From: an uncultured Prevotella sp.
GTDB lineage: Bacteria > Bacteroidota > Bacteroidia > Bacteroidales > Bacteroidaceae
DNA: 64,000 bases
Assembly (NCBI GenBank): GCA_900554695.1
Contig: USHV01000008.1
Coordinates: 1 to 64,000 of the forward strand
Direction: 5' to 3'
Position numbers and translations under genes: made by a program
Shown here: positions 8,617-17,783 of the stretch, piece by piece
Layout of the letters: every line of letters begins with the position of its first letter
Position numbering within the stretch: position 1 is the first letter of the stretch
The notes under the pieces: model-generated
Databases searched by the model: none
What the model was told of the DNA's origin: nothing
What the model saw: only the letters and a program-made list of their open reading frames with translations

Positions 8617-8656
8617 AATACTGTGATTTTGTATTCTATGATATTTCCGTACCGGA

Positions 8657-8664
8657 CAAAGTTA
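8657..8664 (-). promoter_or_regulatory. -7 box of the SGNH hydrolase gene
   Basis: Minus strand TAACTTTG fits TAnnTTTG, 40 bases ahead of the start codon at 8616. No clear -33 element. Confidence 0.45.
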
Positions 8665-8841
8665 ATGATTATTTCTCATTGAAGCACCCCGCAGCAATAC
8701 TTATTTTCCGTAAAACAGACATTCTTACATCTGCCGCCATTCAGACAGCCGCCAATCCGGAATACAGAAACAGCCTCAACGTACCCATCGGTCTCACTGT
8801 CCCGACATATACATCGTACTACATATCTTTTATATCGGAAA

Positions 8842-10245
8842 CTACATCTCCTTTATGTCGAAGAAATCCGCGTATCCTGCATCGCGATAAGACGCCGAAC
8901 AGTTCTTCGGGACACGGAGCGTGGCACCCGTGACGAGGGTGAAGGTTTTCAGTTGATCTGATTCCACCATTTCAAATTCTGGAGGCGTAGTGCTCGGACA
9001 GTTCATCATTTTAAGTACAGGACACCCGAGGAACGCACGGTGACAGATGTACTTGAGCCCCTGCGGCATGGTGACGGAGACAAGTCCGGCGCACTCCGCG
9101 AAGGCAGAGTCGCTGAGCCGTTCTATCTGTTCGGGCAGTGTCACCTCGGTGAGCCTTGTATGGGCGAAAGCACTCTCGCCTATATATATTATGGACACCG
9201 GCAGGTTGATGTTCTCAAGTGCCGACCCGAGGAAGGCTTTATCGTCAATCTTCTGTATTCCTTCGGGCAATGTCACGCTCTTTATGTCGCTGCCCCAGAA
9301 TGCGCCGCGGCATATTCTGAGACATCCGGACGGCACGGTGATGCTCTGAAGTCCTTTTGACGGCAAGGCATAAAGAACTCTTCTACCGGCATCATACACG
9401 GCTCCGCCGTCCGTGACGAAGTGGCTGTTGCCTTTCTCCACGGTGAGCCTCGTGATACCACTACATGCAGCGAAGCATGTGCCGAGAGTCTCGAGCGACG
9501 CCGGAAGCTGCAGACTTGTGAGCGATGTGCAGCCGAGAAAGGCGTCGTTGCCTATATAGGTGACACCGGACGGAAGGTCTATCGACGTGAGCGAGGAACA
9601 CTCGCGGAATGCAAGATCGCCTATGTAAGCGACGCCTGAACCCATCTTCACCGAACGGAGAGCGGCACAACAGTGGAAGAGGGCCTCGGGTATGCTGTCA
9701 ATGCCTTCGGGAAGCTCGACAGAAGACAGCGCACAGCCGAAGAACGCCGCGCTGCCTATCTTCTTCAGTCCCTTGCCAAGCTGGACAGAAGAAAGAGACT
9801 TGCAGGAGAAAAACGCGTTCTCACCTATCTCAACTACGGAAGAAGGTATGACGATGCTCTTCAGTCCGGAAGAACTGAAAGAGGCACCGCCGATATACTT
9901 CAGCCCTGAAGGAAGGGCAATGGATGTGAGGTTATCGGCACAGAGAAAGGCTCCTGTTTTTATCGAATCGACGCTCTCAGGAATGGAGACCGTCCTTGGA
10001 TCCTTGTGGTAAAAAAGGTCCTCGCCAAGCGACGTCACACGGTATGTGGCGCCTTCGTGGCTCACCGTGGCCGGTATGACATAATCATGGACCGGCATGC
10101 CCGACGCGTCCTTGTCGTCGACAGCCGACACCTCAACCGTTCGGGGACTCGTCACCTTATAGGTGAACAGACCGCTTCTGAAACTTGTCTGCGCGTTCAG
10201 TGCGGTGCTGACAAGCGCAATCGACAACAACATAAACTTTCTCAT
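8842..10245 (-). CDS. BspA-like leucine-rich-repeat protein (short paralogue)
   Basis: A 467-residue secreted protein with signal peptide MRKFMLLSIALVSTALNAQ. A lead-in region (ending HDYVIPATVSHEGATYRVTS) is followed from about residue 75 by some fourteen LRR_5 repeats of about 23 residues, with cores like SIALPSGLKYIGGASFSSSG and TEVTLPEQIERLSDSAFAEC. It ends directly after the repeats (DFFDIKEM). Its neighbour at 10498 has the same layout, repeat for repeat, plus a C-terminal extension, so the two arose by duplication and this one lacks the tail. BspA proteins bind host or bacterial surface proteins in oral Bacteroidetes; the ligand here is unknown. Without the tail it may be freely secreted or anchored differently. 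Confidence 0.88.
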   Translation of the reverse strand: MRKFMLLSIALVSTALNAQTSFRSGLFTYKVTSPRTVEVSAVDDKDASGMPVHDYVIPATVSHEGATYRVTSLGEDLFYHKDPRTVSIPESVDSIKTGAFLCADNLTSIALPSGLKYIGGASFSSSGLKSIVIPSSVVEIGENAFFSCKSLSSVQLGKGLKKIGSAAFFGCALSSVELPEGIDSIPEALFHCCAALRSVKMGSGVAYIGDLAFRECSSLTSIDLPSGVTYIGNDAFLGCTSLTSLQLPASLETLGTCFAACSGITRLTVEKGNSHFVTDGGAVYDAGRRVLYALPSKGLQSITVPSGCLRICRGAFWGSDIKSVTLPEGIQKIDDKAFLGSALENINLPVSIIYIGESAFAHTRLTEVTLPEQIERLSDSAFAECAGLVSVTMPQGLKYICHRAFLGCPVLKMMNCPSTTPPEFEMVESDQLKTFTLVTGATLRVPKNCSASYRDAGYADFFDIKEM

Positions 10246-10395
10246 AAGTCTTATTATTAAGGAACTACATTTTCACCCGGTTCATGTCATCCGCATACGT
10301 GGGACCAACATGACGTAAATATAGTCATTATATGCCGACATTGTTGCGCAGCCGGCGCGGTTTTAACACAATTAACAAAAAACACATATACAAAA

Positions 10396-10445
10396 AAAGG
10401 GAGACAGGCGCCGGAATATGCATTCCGTGACGTCTGTCTCCCTTT
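10396..10445 (-). terminator. Terminator of the long BspA-like gene
   Basis: Stem AAAGGGAGACAGGCG (10396-10410) and CGTCTGTCTCCCTTT (10431-10445) with one mismatch, followed on the minus strand by seven T. It separates the two paralogues into different transcripts, though I see no clear -7 box for the downstream one. Confidence 0.85.
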
Positions 10446-10497
10446 GAGATTATGATGTGGCCGCCTGCACGATGGCAAGCGACGACTCATCGTTTCA

Positions 10498-12423
10498 TTA
10501 TTTTACAAGCACCTTGCGAACCTTACCGTCAGACATCTTGACGATGTTGATGCCCTTAACGGCTACGCCCATCTTCTGACCGTTGATGTTGTAGCGTGCG
10601 GTAACAGTAGCGTTGCTGTCAGCGTCAACGCCATCGATGGCTGTCGGCTCAACACACTTGAAGCTGATGATAATCTGCTCGTTGAGGTCGCCTGCGGCAT
10701 TCTTTACTACACCTGCCGGAATGACAACGGTGTATTCTTTGTCGTTCTCAACCTTGAACGAACAAGTGAATCTGTCGTAGTCAGCACCCCATACAGTGAG
10801 CTTGTTGTCGTTTGCACCGCCAACATTAGTGTACCATGCGTCGTCCGGCTTGATCTCAGTGCCGCCAACGAGTGCACCATCGTAAAGATTTACGGCAGGT
10901 GAAGACTCAACAACAGTGACAGGCTCGTCGAACTCTACATCGAACGACATTGACATCAAACCCGGTTCAACCGTGCTGTCGGTAGCAGGTGTGGTGGATA
11001 CGGCTGTGAGTACGCCGTTGGCTGTCTCTACAATGTCGAAGTAATCGTCATAACCTGCATCGTCATAAGATGCCGTGCATCCTTTCGGAACATAGAGAGT
11101 GGCACCTTCAACGCCGTAGAACTGGCTCTCGTATGCATCGTATATCTCCTCAAGCTCAGGAGCTTTTGAGCCGAGACAGTTGACTGTCTTCAGGGCTGTA
11201 CAGCCATAGAACGCACGGTTGTACATGAATTTGAGACCTGAAGGAATGGTTACCGTGGCAAGTTTCTCACACGCTGCGAAGGCTGCGCTGTAGAGAGTCT
11301 CGGTGTGGGCAGGCAGAGTTACCTCGGTGAGCTGTGTGGCTGCGAAAGCCTGCTCGCCTATCATCACGATGGATGACGGCAGGTTTATGTTCTCGAGTGC
11401 CGACTCGCAGAAAGCGTAGTTGTCAACAGCGAGGAATCCTTCGGGCAGAGTGACGCTCTTTATCTCGCTGCCTGAGAACGCACCGCCGTAGATACCGATA
11501 CATCCTGACGGAACGGTGAGCTCGTAAAGTCCCTTTGTAGGTGCGGCGTAAAGCACCAGTTTGTCTGCGCTGTAAACCACTCCTCCATCTACCGTGAAGT
11601 TCTTGTTGCCGTCCTCAACGGTGAAAGATGTGATGCCGCTGTTGGCTGCAAAGTTCACACCTACTTCCTCGAGCGAAGCCGGAAGTTTGAGAGTCGTGAG
11701 CGAGGTGCACTCAAGGAAAGCGTCCTCACCGATGTAGGTTACTGTTGACGGAAGGTCGATTGACTTTAGCGAAGAGCACTCGCGGAACGCGCGGTCGCCT
11801 ACATAGTTCACCTTGCCGTCTATCTTCACTGTCTCCAGTTTGGAGCATCCGTAGAACAGACCTGAAGGAATTGTCTCGATGCCTGCAGGAAGTTCAACAG
11901 ATGTGAACGCACATTTGTAGAACGCAGAGTATCCGAGTGATTTCAGACCTGAGCCGAGTTCGATAGATGCAAGCGATGTACAGGTGAAGAAAGCGCTGCT
12001 TCCTATCTCCTCAACCGAGGCAGGAATGGTTATGCTTTTCAGTCCTGACGAGCTGAAAGCATAGTCGCCGATGTACTTCAAGTGTGAAGGAAGTGTTATC
12101 TCGGTAAGATCTTTGGCTGCATTGAAAGCACTGCCCTTGATTGAATCCACAGTCTCCGGAATGGAAACGGACTTGACATCGCTCCAATAGAACACGTCCT
12201 CACCGATGGCAGTAACGGTGTATGTGACGCCTTCGTTCTCAACCGTTTCCGGTATTACATAATCATAAACGGGTGTGTCCGACGCATCCTTGCTGTCGGC
12301 ATCTGACACCTCAACAGTGTTAGGACCTGTCACCGTGTAGGTGAACAATCCGTTCTTAAAACTTGTCTGCGCACTCAGCGAAGCGCTGATAAGCACAAAA
12401 GCCGAAAGTAAAAGTTTTCTCAT
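10498..12423 (-). CDS. BspA-like leucine-rich-repeat protein with C-terminal tail
   Basis: A 641-residue secreted protein. Signal peptide MRKLLLSAFVLISASLSAQ, then the same lead-in and LRR_5 array as the protein at 8842 (up to about residue 455, ending DYFDIVETANG). Then come an Ig-like domain of about 110 residues (VSTTPATDSTVEPGLMSMSF onward) and a terminal segment with YNINGQKMGVAVKGINIVKM and a basic end (KVRKVLVK). The last part resembles the short C-terminal sorting/anchor tails common in Prevotella surface proteins (type IX secretion-like), an inference from form only. Its own promoter lies at 12500-12529 with a leader of about 75 bases. Confidence 0.88.
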   Translation of the reverse strand: MRKLLLSAFVLISASLSAQTSFKNGLFTYTVTGPNTVEVSDADSKDASDTPVYDYVIPETVENEGVTYTVTAIGEDVFYWSDVKSVSIPETVDSIKGSAFNAAKDLTEITLPSHLKYIGDYAFSSSGLKSITIPASVEEIGSSAFFTCTSLASIELGSGLKSLGYSAFYKCAFTSVELPAGIETIPSGLFYGCSKLETVKIDGKVNYVGDRAFRECSSLKSIDLPSTVTYIGEDAFLECTSLTTLKLPASLEEVGVNFAANSGITSFTVEDGNKNFTVDGGVVYSADKLVLYAAPTKGLYELTVPSGCIGIYGGAFSGSEIKSVTLPEGFLAVDNYAFCESALENINLPSSIVMIGEQAFAATQLTEVTLPAHTETLYSAAFAACEKLATVTIPSGLKFMYNRAFYGCTALKTVNCLGSKAPELEEIYDAYESQFYGVEGATLYVPKGCTASYDDAGYDDYFDIVETANGVLTAVSTTPATDSTVEPGLMSMSFDVEFDEPVTVVESSPAVNLYDGALVGGTEIKPDDAWYTNVGGANDNKLTVWGADYDRFTCSFKVENDKEYTVVIPAGVVKNAAGDLNEQIIISFKCVEPTAIDGVDADSNATVTARYNINGQKMGVAVKGINIVKMSDGKVRKVLVK

Positions 12424-12499
12424 ACTCTATAAATTTTTTAATAAATAAATGCTCAGAGGCTCGCATTTTCGTAAATGATGCGGCCGAACTGAGGAAATG

Positions 12500-12529
12500 C
12501 AAAGATAAATAAAATATGTATAAAACAAA
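12500..12529 (-). promoter_or_regulatory. Promoter of the long BspA-like gene
   Basis: Minus strand TTTG (12529-12526), 18 bases, TATCTTTG (12507-12500). The 240 bases between this and the pnp promoter hold nothing else I recognise. Confidence 0.6.
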
Positions 12530-12767
12530 TCTTTTTGATATTATTTTAATCAATTTTGCGAAGGATTGAAACCCATAGTACTTATATTTCAACTATTACG
12601 GAATAGGAGGAACAACACTTCCGCCACCCGCCGGCAAACCCGATGCTGCCTGACATGATGCGGAGCACACACCGGAACGGAACGTAATACCCCGGAAACA
12701 GCAAAAATGTTTTCATAAAAAATAATAATAAAAAGTCAGATTTGTAGCTCATTCAACATTATTTAAT

Positions 12768-12775
12768 TATCTTTG
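12768..12775 (+). promoter_or_regulatory. -7 box of pnp
   Basis: TATCTTTG, 32 bases ahead of the pnp start. A TTTG lies at 12741-12744, but the 23-base gap is longer than usual. Confidence 0.5.
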
Positions 12776-12807
12776 TCCGAATTTATTTTTATTAGATGTT
12801 ATTTTAG

Positions 12808-15126
12808 ATGAACGTAATTACGAAAACAGTATCATTACCTGATGGAAGAACCATCAGCATTGAGACCGGGAAAGTGGCAAAGCAGGCCGACGGATCATGT
12901 GTGCTCCGAATGGGCAACACAGTGCTCCTCGCAACTGTTTGTGCCGCAAAAGATGCAGTTCCCGGAACAGATTTCATGCCTCTTCAAGTAGATTACAGAG
13001 AGCAGTATGCCGCTGCCGGACGTTTCCCTGGTGGATTCACCAAGCGCGAAGGCAAGGCCGGCGACAACGAGATTCTCACATCACGTCTTGTTGACCGCGT
13101 GCTGCGTCCGCTTTTTCCTTCTAACTACCACGCAGAGGTTTATGTGAACGTCATGCTTCTCAGCGCTGACGGCGTTGACCAGCCCGACGCTTTGGCAGGA
13201 TTTGCAGCATCAGCCGCTCTGGCTTGTTCAGATATTCCGTTTGAGTGTCCTATCTCTGAAGTGCGCGTAGCACGTGTTAACGGACAGTATGTTATCAACC
13301 CGACATTCGAGCAGATGAAGGATGCCGACATGGACATCATGGTTGGTGCCTCGGCAGAAAACATCATGATGGTTGAAGGCGAGATGAAGGAAGTGTCCGA
13401 ACAGGATATGATCGGCGCCCTCAAGGCTGCCATGGATGCCATCAAACCGATGTGCGAACTGCAGACAGAATTGTCTAAGGAACTCGGCACTGACGTAAAA
13501 CGCGAGTACTGCCACGAGGTAAACGACGACGAGCTGCGCGAGCAACTGCGCCGCGAGACCTACGACAAGTGCTACGCAATAGCTGAAGCCGGCGACCATG
13601 ACAAGAAGAAACGTGAGGAAGCTTTCTCACAGATTGTAGAGGACTTCACTACTGCTTATGACGCCGCACACGCCGACCTCACTCCTGAAGAGCTCGAGGA
13701 GAAGCACGGAATGATAAGCCGTTACTATGCAGACGTGATGCGCGACTCTATGCGCCGCTGCATTCTCGACGAAGGCAAACGCCTCGACGGACGTAAGACA
13801 GACGAGATCCGTCCTATCTGGTGCGAGGTTTCACCGCTGCCAATGCCGCACGGAAGCTCTATATTCACACGTGGAGAGACACAGAGTCTCACAACATGTA
13901 CACTGGGTACAAAGCTCGATGAGAAACTCATCGACGACGTGCTCGACCGCGGCTACCAGCGTTTCCTGCTGCACTACAACTTCCCGCCGTTCTGCACGGG
14001 TGAGGCAAAGGCACAGCGCGGAGTAGGTCGTCGCGAGATCGGACACGGACACCTGGCATGGCGTGCGCTGAAAGGACAGATCCCAGAGGACTTCCCTTAC
14101 ACCGTACGTCTCGTATCACAGATACTCGAAAGCAACGGTTCGTCATCAATGGCAACCGTATGTGCTGGTACACTTGCTCTGATGGATGCCGGCGTTCCGA
14201 TGAAGAAACCGGTGAGCGGTATCGCAATGGGACTTATCAAGAACCCGGGAGAAGACAAATATGCAGTGCTGAGCGATATCCTCGGTGATGAAGACCACCT
14301 GGGTGATATGGACTTCAAGACAACAGGAACAAAGGACGGTCTGACCGCAACTCAGATGGATATAAAGTGCGACGGACTGAGCTTCGAGATTCTGGAGAAG
14401 GCTCTCATGCAGGCAAAAGCAGGACGCGAATACATCCTCAGCAAGCTTACAGAAACCATCGCTGAGCCGAGACCTGAGCTCAAACCGCAGGTTCCGCGCA
14501 TCGTACAGATAGAGATTCCGAAGGAATTCATCGGTGCTGTGATAGGCCCGGGCGGCAAGATCATACAGCAGATTCAGGAAGACACCGGTGCTGTCATCAC
14601 AATCGACGAGGTTGACGGCGTAGGCAAGGTTCAGGTAAGCGCAGCCAACAAGGACTGCATCGACGCAGCAATGGCTAAGATAAAGGCCATCGTAGCAATA
14701 CCTGAAGTAGGTGAAATCTACGACGGTACAGTACGTTCGATAATGCCTTACGGATGCTTCGTTGAAATAATGCCGGGCAAGGACGGACTGCTCCACATAT
14801 CTGAAATAGACTGGAAACGCCTCGAAACAGTTGAGGACGCCGGAATAAAGGAGGGCGACAAGATAAAGGTGAAACTGATGGAAATCGACCCGAAGACCGG
14901 TAAGTACAAACTCTCTCACCGCGTACTCATTCCAAAACCGGAAGGATATGCTGAGCATGAGCGTCGTCCGAGACCTGAGCGTGGCGAGCGTCGTCCAAGA
15001 CCGGGACGCGAGAACGGCGAACGCAGAGGACAGCGCCGCTTCGAACACAAGCCGACAGAAGGAAACGACAAACACGAACCGAAACCGTTTAATGACAGTC
15101 TTGATCACAACAGTGACATAGACTGA
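12808..15126 (+). CDS. pnp: Polyribonucleotide nucleotidyltransferase (PNPase)
   Basis: The 772-residue cytoplasmic 3'-5' phosphorolytic exoribonuclease and core of RNA degradation. Two RNase PH domains are visible: the first begins at the N-terminus (FPGGFTKREGKAGDNEIL) and the second after about residue 325 (RPIWCEVSPLPMPHGSSIFTRGETQSL), with the phosphate and metal site region DILGDEDHLGDMDFKTTGT. An all-alpha linker lies between. A KH domain with the GxxG loop (VIGPGGKIIQQ) sits at about 560-620 and an S1 domain (GEIYDGTVRSIMPYGCFVEI) at about 630-700. The C-terminal 70 residues are an Arg/Pro/Glu-rich tail, likely disordered and RNA- or partner-binding. Length and order are typical. Single-gene unit with a terminator. 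Confidence 0.98.
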   Translation: MNVITKTVSLPDGRTISIETGKVAKQADGSCVLRMGNTVLLATVCAAKDAVPGTDFMPLQVDYREQYAAAGRFPGGFTKREGKAGDNEILTSRLVDRVLRPLFPSNYHAEVYVNVMLLSADGVDQPDALAGFAASAALACSDIPFECPISEVRVARVNGQYVINPTFEQMKDADMDIMVGASAENIMMVEGEMKEVSEQDMIGALKAAMDAIKPMCELQTELSKELGTDVKREYCHEVNDDELREQLRRETYDKCYAIAEAGDHDKKKREEAFSQIVEDFTTAYDAAHADLTPEELEEKHGMISRYYADVMRDSMRRCILDEGKRLDGRKTDEIRPIWCEVSPLPMPHGSSIFTRGETQSLTTCTLGTKLDEKLIDDVLDRGYQRFLLHYNFPPFCTGEAKAQRGVGRREIGHGHLAWRALKGQIPEDFPYTVRLVSQILESNGSSSMATVCAGTLALMDAGVPMKKPVSGIAMGLIKNPGEDKYAVLSDILGDEDHLGDMDFKTTGTKDGLTATQMDIKCDGLSFEILEKALMQAKAGREYILSKLTETIAEPRPELKPQVPRIVQIEIPKEFIGAVIGPGGKIIQQIQEDTGAVITIDEVDGVGKVQVSAANKDCIDAAMAKIKAIVAIPEVGEIYDGTVRSIMPYGCFVEIMPGKDGLLHISEIDWKRLETVEDAGIKEGDKIKVKLMEIDPKTGKYKLSHRVLIPKPEGYAEHERRPRPERGERRPRPGRENGERRGQRRFEHKPTEGNDKHEPKPFNDSLDHNSDID

Positions 15127-15146
15127 AAAAACATATGACTAAAAAG

Positions 15147-15180
15147 TCCCTGCACAGGCACGTACCTGTGCGGGGATTTT
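15147..15180 (+). terminator. Terminator of pnp
   Basis: Stem TCCCTGCACAGG (15147-15158) and CCTGTGCGGGGA (15165-15176) with one G-U pair, then TTTT. Confidence 0.85.
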
Positions 15181-15252
15181 CATTCACAAAAACAGATCCG
15201 AAAAAGAACAATCCTTTTATTTTTACCATAAAATTAAACCCGGACTTATTAC

Positions 15253-17508
15253 ATGAAAAAAAACTTTATCGCACTTATGGCTATTGCCATGTGCCTTACG
15301 GTGTGCAACAGGATCGGAGCACAGACAAAAGAACCCGTTGATTATGTGAACCCTTACATCGGAAACATCAGTCATCTGCTCGTACCTACATTCGCCACGG
15401 TACAACTTCCGAACAGTATGCTGAGAGTCTATCCGGCAAGAGCCGACTACACATCAGAACACGTGAACGGACTGCCGGTAATTGTAACAAACCATCGCGA
15501 GCGTTCGGCATTCAGTATCAGCCCAAGCCAAAGAGAGACACTGCATCCAGTGGTATCGGTGAACTACGACAATGAGCGCATAACACCGTATTCATTCGAC
15601 ATCGAACTCGACGACAACACAATGAGAGCACGCTATGCCGTGGACAGACAGAGTGCCGTATACGAGCTGAACTTCTACAAGAAAGACAAACCGGTGTATG
15701 TCATTGTCAACTCAGCCAACGGCATGATAAAAATAGGAAAGAACTACGTGAGCGGATATCAGCAGCTCAACGACAGAACAAAAGTATACATATATTTAGA
15801 AACAGAAACAACACCTACATCCACAGGAATACTCGCAGCCGACGGATTTGACGGCAGAACATCGATGGCACAGGGCAATAACGCCTGCGCCGTATTAAGA
15901 TATAAAGACGGAACAGAGAAAGTACGCCTGCGCTATGGCGTGTCGTTCATAAGCGAGGAGCAGGCCCACAAGAACCTGATTCGCGAGCAAAACAGCTACG
16001 ATGTGGACAAGGTGGCTGCGAGAGGACGCAAGGTCTGGAACGACGCTCTGTCCAAAATAAAGGTCACAGGAGGCAGCGACGACCAGAAGACAGTGCTTTA
16101 CACTTCATATTACCGCACATTCGAGCGTCCGGTATGCCTGAGCGAGGACGGCCGTTACTTCAGTGCGTACGACGGACAGGTGCATGAGGACGGCGGAATA
16201 CCTTTCTACACAGACGACTGGATATGGGATACATACCGCGCCGCACACCCCTTGCGCACACTCATTGAGCCGAAAAAACAGAGCTGCATCATTGAGTCGT
16301 ACCTGCGTATGGCCGAACAGATGGAAACAGAATGGATGCCTACGTTCCCCGAAATAACCGGCGACTCACGACGTATGAACTCAAACCACGGCGTGGCAAT
16401 GGTGGCCGACGCGCTTTATAAAGGCGTGAAGGTTGACGCAAAGCGCGCATTCGAATACTGCAGAAAAGGTATCGAGGAAAAGACTCTGGCTCCGTGGTCG
16501 GGCAACAAAGCAGGATGGATTGACGAATTCTACAAACAGCACGGATACATTCCCGCACTGCGCGAAGGTGAGAAGGAGACCGACCCCAACGTGTCCGACT
16601 TTGAGAAGAGACAGCCGGTGGCCGTAACGCTTGGCACGGCATACGATATGTGGTGCCTCTCGCGCATCGCCGAGTTCATGGGCGACACCGCAAAGGCGAA
16701 CCATTACGCACAGCTCGGACGCAACTACCGCACCCTGTTCAACAGCAAGACGAGCTTTTTCCATCCTAAAGACAAGGACGGCAACTTCATAGAACCGTTC
16801 GACTACCGGTTCTCCGGCGGCATAGGAGCACGCGACGCCTACGACGAGAACAACGGATGGACCTACCGCTGGGACGTACAGCACAACATGGCGGACCTCA
16901 TAAACCTTATGGGCGGACGCGAGAACTTCGTCAAGAACCTCGACCAGACATTCGCAGAGCCGATGGGAAGAGGCAAGCGCGAGTTCTACGAACAGCTGCC
17001 CGACCAGACCGGAAACATCGGACAGTTCACCATGGCTAACGAACCGTCGCTGCACATTCCTTATTTATATAACTACGCCGGCCAGCCGTGGAAGACCCAG
17101 AAACGCGTGAGACAGGTGCTCAAGACGTGGTTCCGCAACGACGTCATGGGTATTCCGGGCGACGAGGACGGCGGAGGACTAACCTCGTTTGCCGTATTCT
17201 CCTCCATAGGATTCTATCCCGTCACACCCGGTTTTCCTGCATACAACATCGGAAGTCCGCTGTTCAGCGACGTAAAGATATCGCTTCCCAACGGCAAGAT
17301 ATTCGAGATTGAAGCCAAGAACTGCTCCGACGAGAACAAATACATACAGAGTGCCACGCTCAACGGCAAGACATGGAACAAGCCATGGTTCAGTCACAAC
17401 GACATAAAGAACGGTGGCAAGCTCGTGCTTGTCATGGGCAAACACCCCAACAAGGCATGGGGCGCCGACAAGAACGCCGCACCTCCATCGGCCGACATCG
17501 AGAAATAA
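15253..17508 (+). CDS. GH92 family alpha-mannosidase
   Basis: A 751-residue exported exo-alpha-mannosidase of family 92, a calcium-dependent inverting enzyme that trims mannose from N-glycans or mannans. The signal peptide ends at about residue 24 (NRIGAQ). The N-terminal beta-sandwich starts with DYVNPYIG, which in this family opens the mature protein. The catalytic (alpha/alpha)6 domain carries DDWIWDTYRAAHP, WSGNKAGW, GRGKREFYEQLPDQTGNIGQF, ANEPSLHIPYLYNY and GIPGDEDGGGLTSFAVFSSI; the last holds acidic residues of the active site. Linkage preference cannot be read from sequence. It has no lipobox (V before the second Cys of the signal), so it is periplasmic or secreted. Downstream is a GH43 fusion on the same strand. 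Confidence 0.93.
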   Translation: MKKNFIALMAIAMCLTVCNRIGAQTKEPVDYVNPYIGNISHLLVPTFATVQLPNSMLRVYPARADYTSEHVNGLPVIVTNHRERSAFSISPSQRETLHPVVSVNYDNERITPYSFDIELDDNTMRARYAVDRQSAVYELNFYKKDKPVYVIVNSANGMIKIGKNYVSGYQQLNDRTKVYIYLETETTPTSTGILAADGFDGRTSMAQGNNACAVLRYKDGTEKVRLRYGVSFISEEQAHKNLIREQNSYDVDKVAARGRKVWNDALSKIKVTGGSDDQKTVLYTSYYRTFERPVCLSEDGRYFSAYDGQVHEDGGIPFYTDDWIWDTYRAAHPLRTLIEPKKQSCIIESYLRMAEQMETEWMPTFPEITGDSRRMNSNHGVAMVADALYKGVKVDAKRAFEYCRKGIEEKTLAPWSGNKAGWIDEFYKQHGYIPALREGEKETDPNVSDFEKRQPVAVTLGTAYDMWCLSRIAEFMGDTAKANHYAQLGRNYRTLFNSKTSFFHPKDKDGNFIEPFDYRFSGGIGARDAYDENNGWTYRWDVQHNMADLINLMGGRENFVKNLDQTFAEPMGRGKREFYEQLPDQTGNIGQFTMANEPSLHIPYLYNYAGQPWKTQKRVRQVLKTWFRNDVMGIPGDEDGGGLTSFAVFSSIGFYPVTPGFPAYNIGSPLFSDVKISLPNGKIFEIEAKNCSDENKYIQSATLNGKTWNKPWFSHNDIKNGGKLVLVMGKHPNKAWGADKNAAPPSADIEK

Positions 17509-17522
17509 CGACACTGATACCG

Positions 17523-17601
17523 GGCTCCGCACCTTACGGAAGAATCATGATACTGCATAAAAACACAATGAAGGAATAACAACCTTCCGTTGTGCGGAGC
17601 C
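17523..17601 (+). terminator. Long interrupted hairpin after the GH92 gene
   Basis: GGCTCCGCAC (17523-17532) pairs with GTGCGGAGCC (17592-17601), and inside it CGGAAG pairs with CTTCCG. No T-run follows, so it may act as mRNA 3'-end protection or a weak terminator. The 180 bases after it to the next start hold no clear promoter. Confidence 0.45.
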
Positions 17602-17783
17602 TTAAGAACACATACATAGCGCGGCACGACAAACGCCGCAGATGTCAACACCCCACTTATCCGGCTGCCGGGAACAGCCATATAGTTCCACATGTCATGA
17701 GAAACACTGCCGTGACTGCCGGATAAACTAACGGGAAAAGCTCTATTATTAAATTACCTTGATCACTTGTTTTACAATCAAAA

